From Leishmania mexicana MHOM/GT/2001/U1103 (taxonomy: Eukaryota; Euglenozoa; Kinetoplastea; Trypanosomatida; Trypanosomatidae), in the NCBI RefSeq assembly GCF_000234665.1, contig NC_018323.1:348573-412572 (forward strand): a stretch of DNA of 64,000 bases. The letters are read 5' to 3'. The position numbers and the translations under genes are program-made. Below are positions 29,622 to 40,117 of the stretch, in pieces. The stretch's first letter is position 1. Each line of letters opens with the position of its first letter. The notes beneath the pieces were generated by a model that was given only the letters and a program-made list of their open reading frames with translations, did no database searches and was not told the DNA's origin.

Positions 29622-31574
29622 ATGTTTTCCTCTTGCGCCCGTCGGTTGTGCGCAGCCAGTCCGGCCAGCCGCCTCGGCACCACGAGCGCGGCCGCTGTAT
29701 CGACAACTCTGACGGCCACCTGCGCCGCCAAGTACATGAGAAACGTAAACCGCGGCAGTCCCACTAGCGGCTTTGCCTGTGGGCTTGCCGCGCCGGTGGG
29801 ACTGCATCAGCCGCGGCGCTGGTACTTCATGTCCACGGCGGCACCGCGGGCGACGGAGAAGATGTGCATCTACAGCTCGAAGCTGCCGTCGGTGATGGAC
29901 AAGGTGAGCCGGGAGACGACGCTGTACGGGTACCTGATGCAGCGCATGGCGGCGGCGGACCCGAAGAAAATCGCTGCGGTGCAGGTGGAGACGGGCAAGA
30001 CGTTCACGTACCCGGAGCTGATGAGGGCGACAGAGCAGGCGGCGAAGGCGCTGTACCAGCATGGCGTGCGGAAGGGCGACGTTGTGTGCATGTGCATGCT
30101 GAACACGATCCTCTACGGTCCGCTGGTGTACGGCGCGCTGCGCCTCGGCGCGGTCGCGTCGACGGTGAACGCCGTGGCGACGGCGTCGACGCTGGCGTAC
30201 CACTTCAAGACGAACGGTGCGAAGGTGGTGCTGGGCATGCACTTCTTTCAGAAGCAGCTGGCGGAGGCCGTGGCGCTGGTAGAGCAGGAGACCGGGCGGA
30301 AGGTGCAGGTGCTGTACCCGGAGGAGTTCTTCAAGGCAGATGCTCCCGAGATCCCTGCGGACTACGACGGGCTGGAGGGGGCCACGGCGAACGACACCGT
30401 GGCCATCCTCTTCTCGAGCGGCACGACGGGCATGCCGAAGGGTGTGCAGCTGACGAACCGTGCGCTCATTGCGTGCTCGGAGCAGTCCGCCGGGGCGTTC
30501 GGCGTTGGCTCGCAGGACACCGCCGTGACCGTTCTTCCGCTGTTTCACGTCTTCGGGTTCACGGTGTGCATGAACTGCATGTTCGCCCACGCCGCGACGC
30601 AGGCGGTGATGTCCAAGTACTCGGTCGAGGACTACGTGCGCGCGATTCAGAAGTACAAGGCGACGGTCAACCTCGTTGCCCCGCCGATCCTCATCTCGCT
30701 GGTGAAGAACGCGGACAAGGTGAGGCAGCACGACCTGTCGTCGCTCAAGCGCTTCTGCTCGGCGTCGGCGCCGCTTGGAGCGGACGTGGTGGGCGCGGTG
30801 GAGCAGCTGATCCCTGGGTGCGCTGTAACCCAGGGCTACGGCATGACGGAGATGGCGCCGACCGTGACGGCGCCGCTGTGGGGCCAACGGTGCACGCCAG
30901 GCGCCTGCGGTGTGCTTGTGGCAGACACGGAGCTGCGCATCGTGAAGGTGGACGACAGCCAGCAGAGCGGCGCGGATGCGTCTGCCGGCATCGACGCAGA
31001 GGCCGGCGCGGAGGGTGAGGTGTGGGTGCGCGGTCCGCAGATGATGAAGGGCTACTTGCGCGATGAGGACACGGCCGTGTGCATGCAGGACGGCTGGTAC
31101 CGCACTGGCGACATCGGCAAGATGCTGGAGACCGGCGAGCTCGTCATCACGGACCGGCTGAAGGAGCTGATCAAGTACAAGGGCTTCCAGGTGTCGCCGG
31201 CCTCCCTGGAGGCGCTCCTGCTGACGCACCCGTGGGTGAAGGACTGCGTGGTGATTGGCGTGCCGGACCCGCGCGACGTGAGCTTTGAGAACCCGCGCGC
31301 GCTCGTCGTGCTGCAGCCCTCTGTGTCCCCAGAGGACGCCGTCCGTGCGTCGGACGAGCTGTACCGCTTCGTGATGATAAGCATGCCCCCGCACAAGCGG
31401 CTGCACGGCGGTGTGCGCGTCGTGGACGAGATTCCTCGCAACGCCGCTGGCAAGGTGATGCGGCGTCAGGTGCGCCAGGATGAGGTGGCGCTGCTGAAGG
31501 AGCAGAACAGCGATAGAAGTGCATCAGAGACTACCAAGGAAGGTGCCAATACTACCACTGCTGCAGCTGTTTAG
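29622..31574 (+). CDS. Acyl-CoA synthetase, 4-coumarate:CoA ligase-like, array copy 1
   Basis: A 650-residue member of the ANL (adenylate-forming) superfamily that should activate a carboxylic acid with ATP and join it to coenzyme A. Seen: the P-loop FSSGTTGMPKG (about 264-274), FHVFGF, YGMTEMAP (about 406), YRTGDIG (about 493), ITDRLKELIKYKGFQVSP, and the C-terminal-domain lysine in RNAAGKVMRR (about 611), so all active-site motifs are intact. The first 70 residues, rich in Arg, Ser, Ala and Cys, look like a mitochondrial presequence. There is no SKL-type glycosomal signal; the tail ends TTTAAAV. Bases 29751-31512 match copy 2 almost exactly at a constant offset of 5141. The acid substrate is unknown; the plant name reflects similarity only. 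Confidence 0.9.
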   Translation: MFSSCARRLCAASPASRLGTTSAAAVSTTLTATCAAKYMRNVNRGSPTSGFACGLAAPVGLHQPRRWYFMSTAAPRATEKMCIYSSKLPSVMDKVSRETTLYGYLMQRMAAADPKKIAAVQVETGKTFTYPELMRATEQAAKALYQHGVRKGDVVCMCMLNTILYGPLVYGALRLGAVASTVNAVATASTLAYHFKTNGAKVVLGMHFFQKQLAEAVALVEQETGRKVQVLYPEEFFKADAPEIPADYDGLEGATANDTVAILFSSGTTGMPKGVQLTNRALIACSEQSAGAFGVGSQDTAVTVLPLFHVFGFTVCMNCMFAHAATQAVMSKYSVEDYVRAIQKYKATVNLVAPPILISLVKNADKVRQHDLSSLKRFCSASAPLGADVVGAVEQLIPGCAVTQGYGMTEMAPTVTAPLWGQRCTPGACGVLVADTELRIVKVDDSQQSGADASAGIDAEAGAEGEVWVRGPQMMKGYLRDEDTAVCMQDGWYRTGDIGKMLETGELVITDRLKELIKYKGFQVSPASLEALLLTHPWVKDCVVIGVPDPRDVSFENPRALVVLQPSVSPEDAVRASDELYRFVMISMPPHKRLHGGVRVVDEIPRNAAGKVMRRQVRQDEVALLKEQNSDRSASETTKEGANTTTAAAV

Positions 31575-34500
31575 TTGCGGAGATGATTCAAGGCGAACAA
31601 GCAACAGCCTGTGTGGGTGTCGGTGTGGGCGTCCAAGTCCTAGTGCCCTTCGTTCTACCGTGCATCTTGATCTGCCTCAATGCAAAAGCAGTCTGCCCCT
31701 CCCCTTCCCTCGAGCGCCCTCTGCCGATGCTTTTTTTCGCGATGCCCGTGCGTTTGTGTTTCTCTTCCGTTGTCGTTGTTGCATGATGTTTGTTGTTTTA
31801 CCTCTGTCTGTGGTTTGGGGCTGGAACACGTCCCTGCCATCCTGAGGCCCATTAGCGCTGCTGTTTGTTTTCTTCTCTGCGTCCGATGGTGTACTTGTTA
31901 CTTCCGTGTCGCGTAACCGGCATCACCACCACCGTGTCGAGTGGCTCACACATGCGTGTGTTGGTACCGCTGCTTGCGACACTACCCTTCTTCCCCACCG
32001 CCAACGCCAACTTTTGTACTCTCTCTCCCTTTCTCTCTCCTCGCTTGCCTTTATACCTCAATAATCGAGCTGCCGATGGTGCGTCACCCTCCTTGTTGTT
32101 TCGTCGCTGGTTTCGTAGAGCGCCTGCTGTTCCATTTTCAACCTCGGTGTATGTATGTGTATGCGCATGTGCATGTGTGTGTGTGTCTCTCTAGTGCTGG
32201 AGTGGATGACACGGCACTTTCCGTTTTCTCTCTGTCCCTCGGATGGTGCTCGCTGAGTTCAAAGAACGAAGAAGTCGGTGCCTGTGTGTCTGGATCCCCC
32301 TCCTCCCCCTCCCCTCTCTGTTTGTCTGTGTGTATGCCTGAGGCTGTCTGCATACCAACATCATCGCTTGACCTTCTGTCTCTCTCTCTCCCACCCCCCA
32401 CCGTGGCCTTGCGCTGTCTGTCTTGCTGCTTTATACGCTCGTCCAAAACGAAACATTATTTTGGCGTTGTTGTCTCCCCCGTTCTCTTTTTTCCCCGTTT
32501 CTTTTTATTTTTCGTTTCCTGGTTGACGCCCTCTCCCACCTCGCCCCCTCTCCTCAAGGCAATGTGCTTGTGTGCGTGCGTGTGTAAATATATATATATA
32601 CATGTGTATGTGGAGTTACATCGAGCGGTGTAAGGGGTCTTGCTTCTCTTTTCCACTGTCCTCTGTCAGCCCCAGTCCCCAGCCCCAGTCTCCCATGGGT
32701 ACCCATGAACCCTTAAAGTGTTCGGCCGGCTTTTTTGTCTTTCAGACCCCCCCCTACCTCCCCATCAAGGTGCCGTTCTCTCTCTTTGGTGTATTCCATC
32801 TCGCTCTCGCTTTTTCTTTTCGTTGTTCTCCCACCGTCTCCCTGTTTGCGTCGCGGCGTTGACAATGAATGTATTTAGTGTGACGTCCGTCTGCATGTCT
32901 CTGCCTTCCTGCAACCAAGGCGTGGGGGGGGGTGCAACCACGGACTACAGTGGCTGTATGATGGGATGAAGGAGAGGGACGAGAAAACGAAGATGGGAAA
33001 AGGAGAACGCCGTGTTGCGTCGCGACCGAACGACGTCTGATGAGCTGTCTCCGTTGACGAGCAGCTCTCTTCTTTTGGGTGCTACATCCCCCCCCCCTTA
33101 AGTGAGCGGGGATGCACGCAATGGCTGTTGTGATCGCACATCCCACGCGCTTTTCCAGACCCGCACGACAAGCGTGTCGGTCGACAGTATAAGAGGCAAG
33201 GAAAGAGAATGCCAATTGGTGCCTTTTTATATATAATACGAAAGAGCCCTCCTGTCCCGCTGCGAGGGGGAGGGGGGTGACGTAAGGACGTTTCTCGTTC
33301 GTTTCGTTTGACCCTTGTCGGCAGCCGCGCAGTACCTGGCGTTGGCCGCTGTCTTTAGTTCTGTTCCTCCCTCTTCGTAGGAGAGGCCGCAATCATGTCG
33401 TTGCATCGTACACCTCACGGCCCACCCTCGTTCTCCCGCTTCCTCACCTTCCTCCTCTTTTTGTTGTTTTCATCACCTATCCAACGGCCCCATCCCGCCA
33501 CCACTAACACGCCGTTTCAACTCGCTGGCGGCATTATCACCATCGCCGTGCCTCCCCCCTCCCTCTCTCCTCTTCTTGTTTCGTTCAACCCCCTATCACC
33601 GCGTGGAACGGCACCCACGCATCGCCATCGTGAACGACGAAAGAGGAGAAAAAGTCCACACGGCCTTCTCCCTCCACTCATATACGCATCTTCCCAACGT
33701 GACGGGTACAACGAAAGGCAACGAACGAATCCTCCCCCTTAGTCCGGGAAAACGCAAAGAGCGGCAGCCAACGCTACAAGGGCAACAGCGACACTAATAA
33801 GAAGTCCAGCGTTATCCAGTATATCGAGTTGCACGTCCACATCGGTTACGCCGCTTCGTTTTTTCGTTTCGTTGGCGTTGTGTCACCATCTCTCACGGTC
33901 GCTCTCCCCCTCCCTCTTCGTTACACACACACACACACACACGCGTACACGTACACACAATACGCGCACAAATCTCCCCCCTCCCCCTCCCCTTTACTTC
34001 TCGCTGCTTCACCGTCTTTGCTGCCGCTGGATGAAAAAAAAGAACAAGAAAGAAAGTCGCTGTTTGGATTACCGGCGTGCTACCGTCTTGGGCAGTCCCC
34101 CTTTTTCTCTGTCTCTGCTGTGTTTTGTTTGTTTGTTTGTTTCTGTTCGCTGTGCGCCCCGTTCACCCAAGTCCGTGCATCGCGACGGCACTTCACGCCC
34201 TGACAGCTAAAACAGACGTAGAACGGGCCCCTCGACAAACTCGGTCCCTTCCCCCCCCCCCTCCTCCTCCCCTCTTCCACCACCAAGACCTTTCCCCGCG
34301 CAACCATTGCTTGTTTTCTTTCCCTTTGTTGTCGTCGGATCCTGCCGCGTGTGTCTGCTTCGCCCCCTCCTCCCCCCTCCCATCTCCCTTTATTTCACCT
34401 TCGCTGTGTCACCCGCTTACCCCCACCCCACCCCCTTCTCTGGTGTGCGAGTGGCGTGTGGTGTGTGGCGTGTCTCCCACGAACCTCTTTTTACTAGGAT

Positions 34501-34771
34501 GATATTTTGCTCTTGTCCTCCCCACCTCCAGCTCCACCACGGTCTCCTTCCTCGTCGCTCAACACCCCTTTCATCTTCATCCGCCGTGGTCTACCTTTCC
34601 TGCTTGCCCCCTGCTCGTGCCTCGCTGACTTTGTAACGCGTGGTCGCTCGAGGACATTGGGACAACTCCTCTGCACCCTAGGCCTATCCCTGTGATCTGA
34701 GTGGCTCGCCAAAGAGTCTGGCTCTTCTTCCCAGCCCCACCCCCTCGCCCGCCATCTACGCGTACACGCCA
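31575..34771. other. Intergenic region between array copies 1 and 2
   Basis: A C/T-rich spacer of 3.2 kb. It holds a 14-base palindrome (CATGGGTACCCATG) near 32695, TA repeat with TATATACATGTGTATG at 32586-32611, a CA repeat at 33924-33943 and T/G runs near 34124-34142. A 115-codon ATG frame at 33395-33742 starts 15 bases after a good acceptor (see findings). No SIDER2 block like those after copies 2 and 3 is seen. Confidence 0.55.
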
Positions 34772-36673
34772 ATGCTCCGAAACAGAGCGGGTCGCCTCAA
34801 CGGAACCGGCGTTTGTTTCCTTGTCTGTCGATCAGCCACATCCTATGCCCACAGCTATCGTTCTGCCATGCACACACTTCCCCTTATCGGTCGCGGCAGT
34901 TCCACTAGCGGCTTTGCCTGTGGGCTTGCCGCGCCGGTGGGACTGCATCAGCCGCGGCGCTGGTACTTCATGTCCACGGCGGCACCGCGGGCGACGGAGA
35001 AGATGCGCATCTACAGCTCGAAGCTGCCGTCGGTGATGGACAAGGTGAGCCGGGAGACGACGCTGTACGGGTACCTGATGCAGCGCATGGCGGCGGCGGA
35101 CCCGAAGAAAATCGCTGCGGTGCAGGTGGAGACGGGCAAGACGTTCACGTACCCGGAGCTGATGAGGGCGACGGAGCAGGCGGCGAAGGCGCTGTACCAG
35201 CATGGCGTGCGGAGGGGGGACGTTGTGTGCATGTGCATGCTGAACACGATCCTCTACGGTCCGCTGGTGTACGGCGCGCTGCGCCTCGGCGCGGTCGCGT
35301 CGACGGTGAACGCCGTGGCGACGGCGTCGACGCTGGCGTACCACTTCAAGACGAACGGTGCGAAGGTGGTGCTGGGCATGCACTTCTTTCAGAAGCAGCT
35401 GGCGGAGGCCGTGGCGCTGGTAGAGCAGGAGACCGGGCGGAAGGTGCAGGTGCTGTACCCGGAGGAGTTCTTCAAGGCAGATGCTCCCGAGATCCCTGCG
35501 GACTACGACGGGCTGGAGGGGGCCACGGCGAACGACACCGTGGCCATCCTCTTCTCGAGCGGCACGACGGGCATGCCGAAGGGTGTGCAGCTGACGAACC
35601 GTGCGCTCATTGCGTGCTCGGAGCAGTCCGCCGGGGCGTTCGGCGTTGGCTCGCAGGACACCGCCGTGACCGTTCTTCCGCTGTTTCACGTCTTCGGGTT
35701 CACGGTGTGCATGAACTGCATGTTCGCCCACGCCGCGACGCAGGCGGTGATGTCCAAGTACTCGGTCGAGGACTACGTGCGCGCGATTCAGAAGTACAAG
35801 GCGACGGTCAACCTCGTTGCCCCGCCGATCCTCATCTCGCTGGTGAAGAACGCGGACAAGGTGAGGCAGCACGACCTGTCGTCGCTCAAGCGCTTCTGCT
35901 CGGCGTCGGCGCCGCTTGGAGCGGACGTGGTGGGCGCGGTGGAGCAGCTGATCCCTGGGTGCGCTGTAACCCAGGGCTACGGCATGACGGAGATGGCGCC
36001 GACCGTGACGGCGCCGCTGTGGGGCCAACGGTGCACGCCAGGCGCCTGCGGTGTGCTTGTGGCAGACACGGAGCTGCGCATCGTGAAGGTGGACGACAGC
36101 CAGCAGAGCGGCACAGACAAGTCTGCCGGCATCGACGCAGAGGCCGGCGCGGAGGGTGAGGTGTGGGTGCGTGGTCCGCAGATGATGAAGGGCTACTTGC
36201 GCGATGAGGACACGGCCGTGTGCATGGAGAACGGCTGGTACCGCACTGGCGACATCGGCAAGATGCTGGAGACCGGCGAGCTCGTCATCACGGACCGGCT
36301 GAAGGAGCTGATCAAGTACAAGGGCTTCCAGGTGTCGCCGGCCTCCCTGGAGGCGCTCCTGCTGACGCACCCGTGGGTGAAGGACTGCGTGGTGATTGGC
36401 GTGCCGGACCCGCGCGACGTGAGCTTTGAGAACCCGCGCGCGCTCGTCGTGCTGCAGCCCTCTGTGTCCCCAGAGGACGCCGTCCGTGCGTCGGACGAGC
36501 TGTACCGCTTCGTGATGATAAGCATGCCCCCGCACAAGCGGCTGCACGGCGGTGTGCGCGTCGTGGACGAGATTCCTCGCAACGCCGCTGGCAAGGTGAT
36601 GCGGCGTCAGGTGCGCCAGGATGAGGTGGCGCTGCTGAAGGAGCAGAACAGCGTTAGCTCTGAGAACAAGTGA
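34772..36673 (+). CDS. Acyl-CoA synthetase, 4-coumarate:CoA ligase-like, array copy 2
   Basis: A 633-residue enzyme, near-identical to copy 1 from its residue 41 to four codons before the stop region. The N-terminal 40 residues (MLRNRAGRLNGTGVCF...) are unrelated to copy 1 in sequence but again basic and Ser-rich, so a mitochondrial presequence is kept. All adenylation motifs are present. Coding differences from copy 1 seen by eye are few: KKGD or RRGD before the VVCMCM helix, ADAS versus TDKS in an exposed loop, MQDG versus MENG. The tail is SVSSENK. The untranslated region downstream carries a SIDER2 element at 37300. The sharp edges of identity at both ends suggest recent duplication or gene conversion of the coding core alone. 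Confidence 0.9.
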   Translation: MLRNRAGRLNGTGVCFLVCRSATSYAHSYRSAMHTLPLIGRGSSTSGFACGLAAPVGLHQPRRWYFMSTAAPRATEKMRIYSSKLPSVMDKVSRETTLYGYLMQRMAAADPKKIAAVQVETGKTFTYPELMRATEQAAKALYQHGVRRGDVVCMCMLNTILYGPLVYGALRLGAVASTVNAVATASTLAYHFKTNGAKVVLGMHFFQKQLAEAVALVEQETGRKVQVLYPEEFFKADAPEIPADYDGLEGATANDTVAILFSSGTTGMPKGVQLTNRALIACSEQSAGAFGVGSQDTAVTVLPLFHVFGFTVCMNCMFAHAATQAVMSKYSVEDYVRAIQKYKATVNLVAPPILISLVKNADKVRQHDLSSLKRFCSASAPLGADVVGAVEQLIPGCAVTQGYGMTEMAPTVTAPLWGQRCTPGACGVLVADTELRIVKVDDSQQSGTDKSAGIDAEAGAEGEVWVRGPQMMKGYLRDEDTAVCMENGWYRTGDIGKMLETGELVITDRLKELIKYKGFQVSPASLEALLLTHPWVKDCVVIGVPDPRDVSFENPRALVVLQPSVSPEDAVRASDELYRFVMISMPPHKRLHGGVRVVDEIPRNAAGKVMRRQVRQDEVALLKEQNSVSSENK

Positions 36674-37299
36674 AAGAATGAGTAGAGTGGGGACGGGTGC
36701 CGAAGGGATGACGAGAGGGAGTTGTGCAGGTGCGCCCGTGTGGCAGAGGTGCTGGAGTGGTGGCAGAACGGATAATAGTGCTAGTAGCTGTATTCGTCGG
36801 TGGGGGCAGGGAGAGGGTGAGCGAAAGCGACTGTTTTGTCGCTGGTTCTGCATAGAGGAAAGGCGAAGGGAATCGCGCACACAGCGCTATCGCGTAGAAC
36901 AGGACTGACCTGCTCGCTTATCGTCACCGCAACATGTGGTCTGGACCACCGCATAGCTTTCGTGTAGACCGAATGAGTTTGCATGCGGAACATGGAACTC
37001 TGCGTCTACGTTTATTTCTATTTCTCTTGCTCTGTCTCACTTTCTCGACCGTGCAAGCCCCCTGCCACCCCCTTTGCGTGTCTGTGCAGAGGTGTGTCTC
37101 TCGGTGAGCTGCTGCCGCGCCGCTAACGATCTTCACTGCCGTATTGTTCTTGTATGGACGACGCCTTAGTTTTTCATCGTTCTCTGACGTGGTTTTCTTC
37201 TTTCTTCTCGTCTCTGTCTTGACTGCTTCTCCGCTCGCCCCGCTATCGCTGCTCTTCCTGTGCGTGTCCTTACTTTCCTTTCAGAAATCACTTGCATTG

Positions 37300-37655
37300 C
37301 CCTGATGAGGCGGGCCACCTCCGCGTGGCACCACACTTCGAGTGCCCGCTCTGTATGGGGAGGCCAAGCAACCGGCAGCCGGGCCCTCGGGTATGGAGAG
37401 CGGGCTCTTGGTGTCGGCGGGCAGGGCTGGGTCAGCGCTGTGCCGCAGAGACCTACGGCCATGACCGCGTTCGTATCAGTGCGCTGCGAGCCGTGTCGAC
37501 TGTTCCACGAAGATGCGCATCCGTCCCCCCCCCGTGTTGTCTCGGCTTTGGCTGCGTTGCGGTGGTGCTGAGCGTAATCCCGGACCAATCCTGCGCTGTG
37601 TGCTGCCGTGGCCTTGCGCTGGACTGACCGACACCGAACGGTAGTGGCTGGACCC
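37300..37655 (+). mobile_element. SIDER2-type retroposon, sense, after synthetase copy 2
   Basis: Starts CCCTGATGAGGCGGGCCACC, which resembles the 5' Pr77 signature of ingi/L1Tc-clade elements, and is almost identical to 44599-44942 until the GAACGGT at 37637-37643. The core TGTCGGCGG at 37412-37420 is shared with the relics at 6340-6770 and 58300-58700. It has no coding capacity. The element begins 627 bases after the stop codon of copy 2, so probably inside its 3' untranslated region. The 3' end is uncertain: a full element may continue beyond the part shared with the second copy. Confidence 0.65.
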
Positions 37656-38548
37656 GGCTCCTTGGTGAACCCTCGATACAGGCCTGCATTCTGCGAGAGA
37701 GGGCATGTCAGCACGGCAGGTCTGGCACGGGATTTGGTCTCGCGTGTTATCAGCGTGCCGGTGCAGCAGGAGAAAAGCGCGACTCTCGGAGGGAAAGGGC
37801 ACATAAAGAGGCACTCAGACACAACAACACAAATGCGCAACGTGCGAAGCGCAGCGCGCGCTCTGTGCATCAGCGGCAGGGGATGTTCTTCTTTTGCCCA
37901 GCACGACGTCAGTGATTTCTCGATCTCGACCTCTCTGTTTTACCTCCTCCTCCTCCTCCCCTTTTCTTTTCCACTCTCAAGGCTGTACTGTCCGCTGTAG
38001 CACACGGCCACAGGCACACAGCCTACTTCCTTATTCTGATGGTGTGCGTGTACAAATGCACATACATATAGATGCATGTAGAGAGTGTGTGTGTGTGTGT
38101 CGTGTGCAGGTCTGTCGACGAAGGGGGGGGGGACACGAGGCCGCATGTCGCCTCTCTTCCCCTCCCCCTCTTCTTAGCTCTTGCACCGAGCAAGGGATGA
38201 TGCGATGCAACTCCCGGCACTGGGGAAAAGGGAAAACACGAATCAGACGATCGGGCCGTTTCGTCGAGGTGGTCTCCGGAGAGCTGACGTGTTAGGCTTC
38301 ATCGGGAGAGGCGACTGGGAGGGGGCCACACGCATGCGTCCCCCTTCCGTCCCCCTTCTTTCAACGTGCTGTTCCTCCTACTTCTGGCTTTTTTTTCTCG
38401 TTGTCGACGTCGTCTCTCTTCCCTCCTCAGTGCAAATACGTGTCGCCCTCGTGTGTCGGGGGAGGGGGGCCTCCGGCAACCACGCACGGGTGAAGAGGTG
38501 CGTGTGGGGCGTATTAGCTTTCTTTGCCTCCCTCTTACGTTAGGGAGG

Positions 38549-38830
38549 ATGTCAGCTGGTGTTTGCTATCTTGTCTGTGCGATCAACTCCATCCCGCCCC
38601 GACCAGTCACCCCCCTCCACCGTAGTCTCTGCCGACGGGCAAGAGGCATGATGGATCTGGGAAGGGGTGGACCTGAAACTTTCGTGGAAGTCATAGAAAG
38701 GATAAGCATCAATGCTGTACGAGCGAAGTGCAGAGGTCAGCGACCTGGCCTACCTGGCGACGTCAGACGTGTTTGTGACATCGCCCTTGACCAGGTGGAG
38801 AATATAGGATGGTACTCCTCAACGGAATAA
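38549..38830 (+). CDS. Candidate small gene, 93 codons (uncertain)
   Basis: ATG at 38549 follows a good acceptor (CTTTCTTTGCCTCCCTC then TTACGTTAG ending at 38543) by 5 bases. The predicted peptide (MSAGVCYLVCAINSIPPRP... ending GWYSSTE) has mixed composition and is not the Ser/Pro/Leu-rich product typical of chance frames in pyrimidine-rich DNA. No family is recognised and no second line of support exists; it may also be a chance frame or part of a decayed element in the 3' region of synthetase copy 2. Confidence 0.25.
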   Translation: MSAGVCYLVCAINSIPPRPVTPLHRSLCRRARGMMDLGRGGPETFVEVIERISINAVRAKCRGQRPGLPGDVRRVCDIALDQVENIGWYSSTE

Positions 38831-39907
38831 CTCCACTCCTCGCTCGCCATCTCGCTCTGATCGCACACGAGCGAGGGCAGCAACTGCACATGCATGCATG
38901 TGTCACGGTGAAGGTGCTGCCACGGACAGCGAACACTGAAGACGAACCCCAGCGGCGCCCACCCCTCTCTTCCTCCGAAGTCAGCAGGTGCATCCACGAG
39001 TCCCTGCGGAAACGAAAATTTGTTATTTTTTTCCGCTCTGTTCGCTCTTCTTCCGCTGTACACTCTCCTCTCGGGGACATAACGGCGCGACGAGAGATCG
39101 CGGGACGGGCGATTGAGCTGCTCTACTTGCTTTCACACACTCTCTCCCTGCTGCAACGGCTATCTGTGTTACCTTTGCCAGTTGCACTTCCAGCCTCCAC
39201 TTCCTCCCAGAATGGGCCCCAGTGGACCTCATGAAGCCCTTCTCTCGTTAGTTTCACTGTCTGTGCTCTCTGAGTAAGTCCCCCGGCTCATCCGACCCCC
39301 TTCGCGTCTCCACGCAGTGGGGCAGGAAACTAGAGGGATGGACGGCACGGGATTCTCGTCCGTGCACACAAACACAGGCAGACACGTGCATCTATACTCG
39401 TGTATAAGAAACGCGCTCTATGCCAACCTGTATGGCCCTCGATGTGTAAGCGGCACGACCGCACACACCGCCCCAGACGTCGCATCGATGAAGACAGTTA
39501 CACTGACGCACTAGCACTGTCGGTGTAACTCTCTCGCTTGTCCTCTTCCATCTCCCTCGCCCCCTCTCGCACCCTGGCGAAGGAAAAGGCGTATGCGCAT
39601 ATGTGTAAATCTGTGTGTCTTCGTCAGTGGGAAGCCCTCCCCCCCCCATCCATCCATCCATCCATGGCGACATGCCCCGACGTCCTCCACTCCCCCTCTC
39701 CCCTTCTGCATCTTCCCACACCTGCCCTTCACCCTTTCACCTGTTTTGTGTTTCTGGTTCTCCTGTCGTGTGACTATCCGACTCCCCATCTCCACACGCA
39801 CACACGCACACACACTTCCGAGCCCACTGCATCCCTCCTCCTCCCCTCTCTCGCAAGATTAGCTGCATTGTGCGACGTTTCCTTTCCCACACACACGCAC
39901 AAAACTC

Positions 39908-39937
39908 TCCCTCCCTCCCTCCCTCCCTCCCTCCCTC
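39908..39937. repeat. CCCT tetranucleotide repeat
   Basis: About seven units of CCCT/CTCC in a spacer. Purine-free on this strand, so a candidate for triplex structure or length variation between strains. Confidence 0.8.
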
Positions 39938-40086
39938 GCTTGGCTGCTCATTGCATTTCGCGTGGCTTCTTTTTCCGTTTGCGCCCATCAAGTGACCTCC
40001 TCTCTCCTCTCCCGTCGTCTGCGCTCGTTCTGTGAGGCGGACAGCCTACGGACGGATATACAAAAAAAAAAAAATCGCTCTGCCCC

Positions 40087-40117
<31 letters not shown>

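Noticed and set aside
29610..31406. 598-codon minus-strand frame opposite synthetase copy 1
   Set aside because: His/Arg/Leu-rich antisense shadow caused by GC-ending codons; the same shadow recurs opposite copies 2 and 3.
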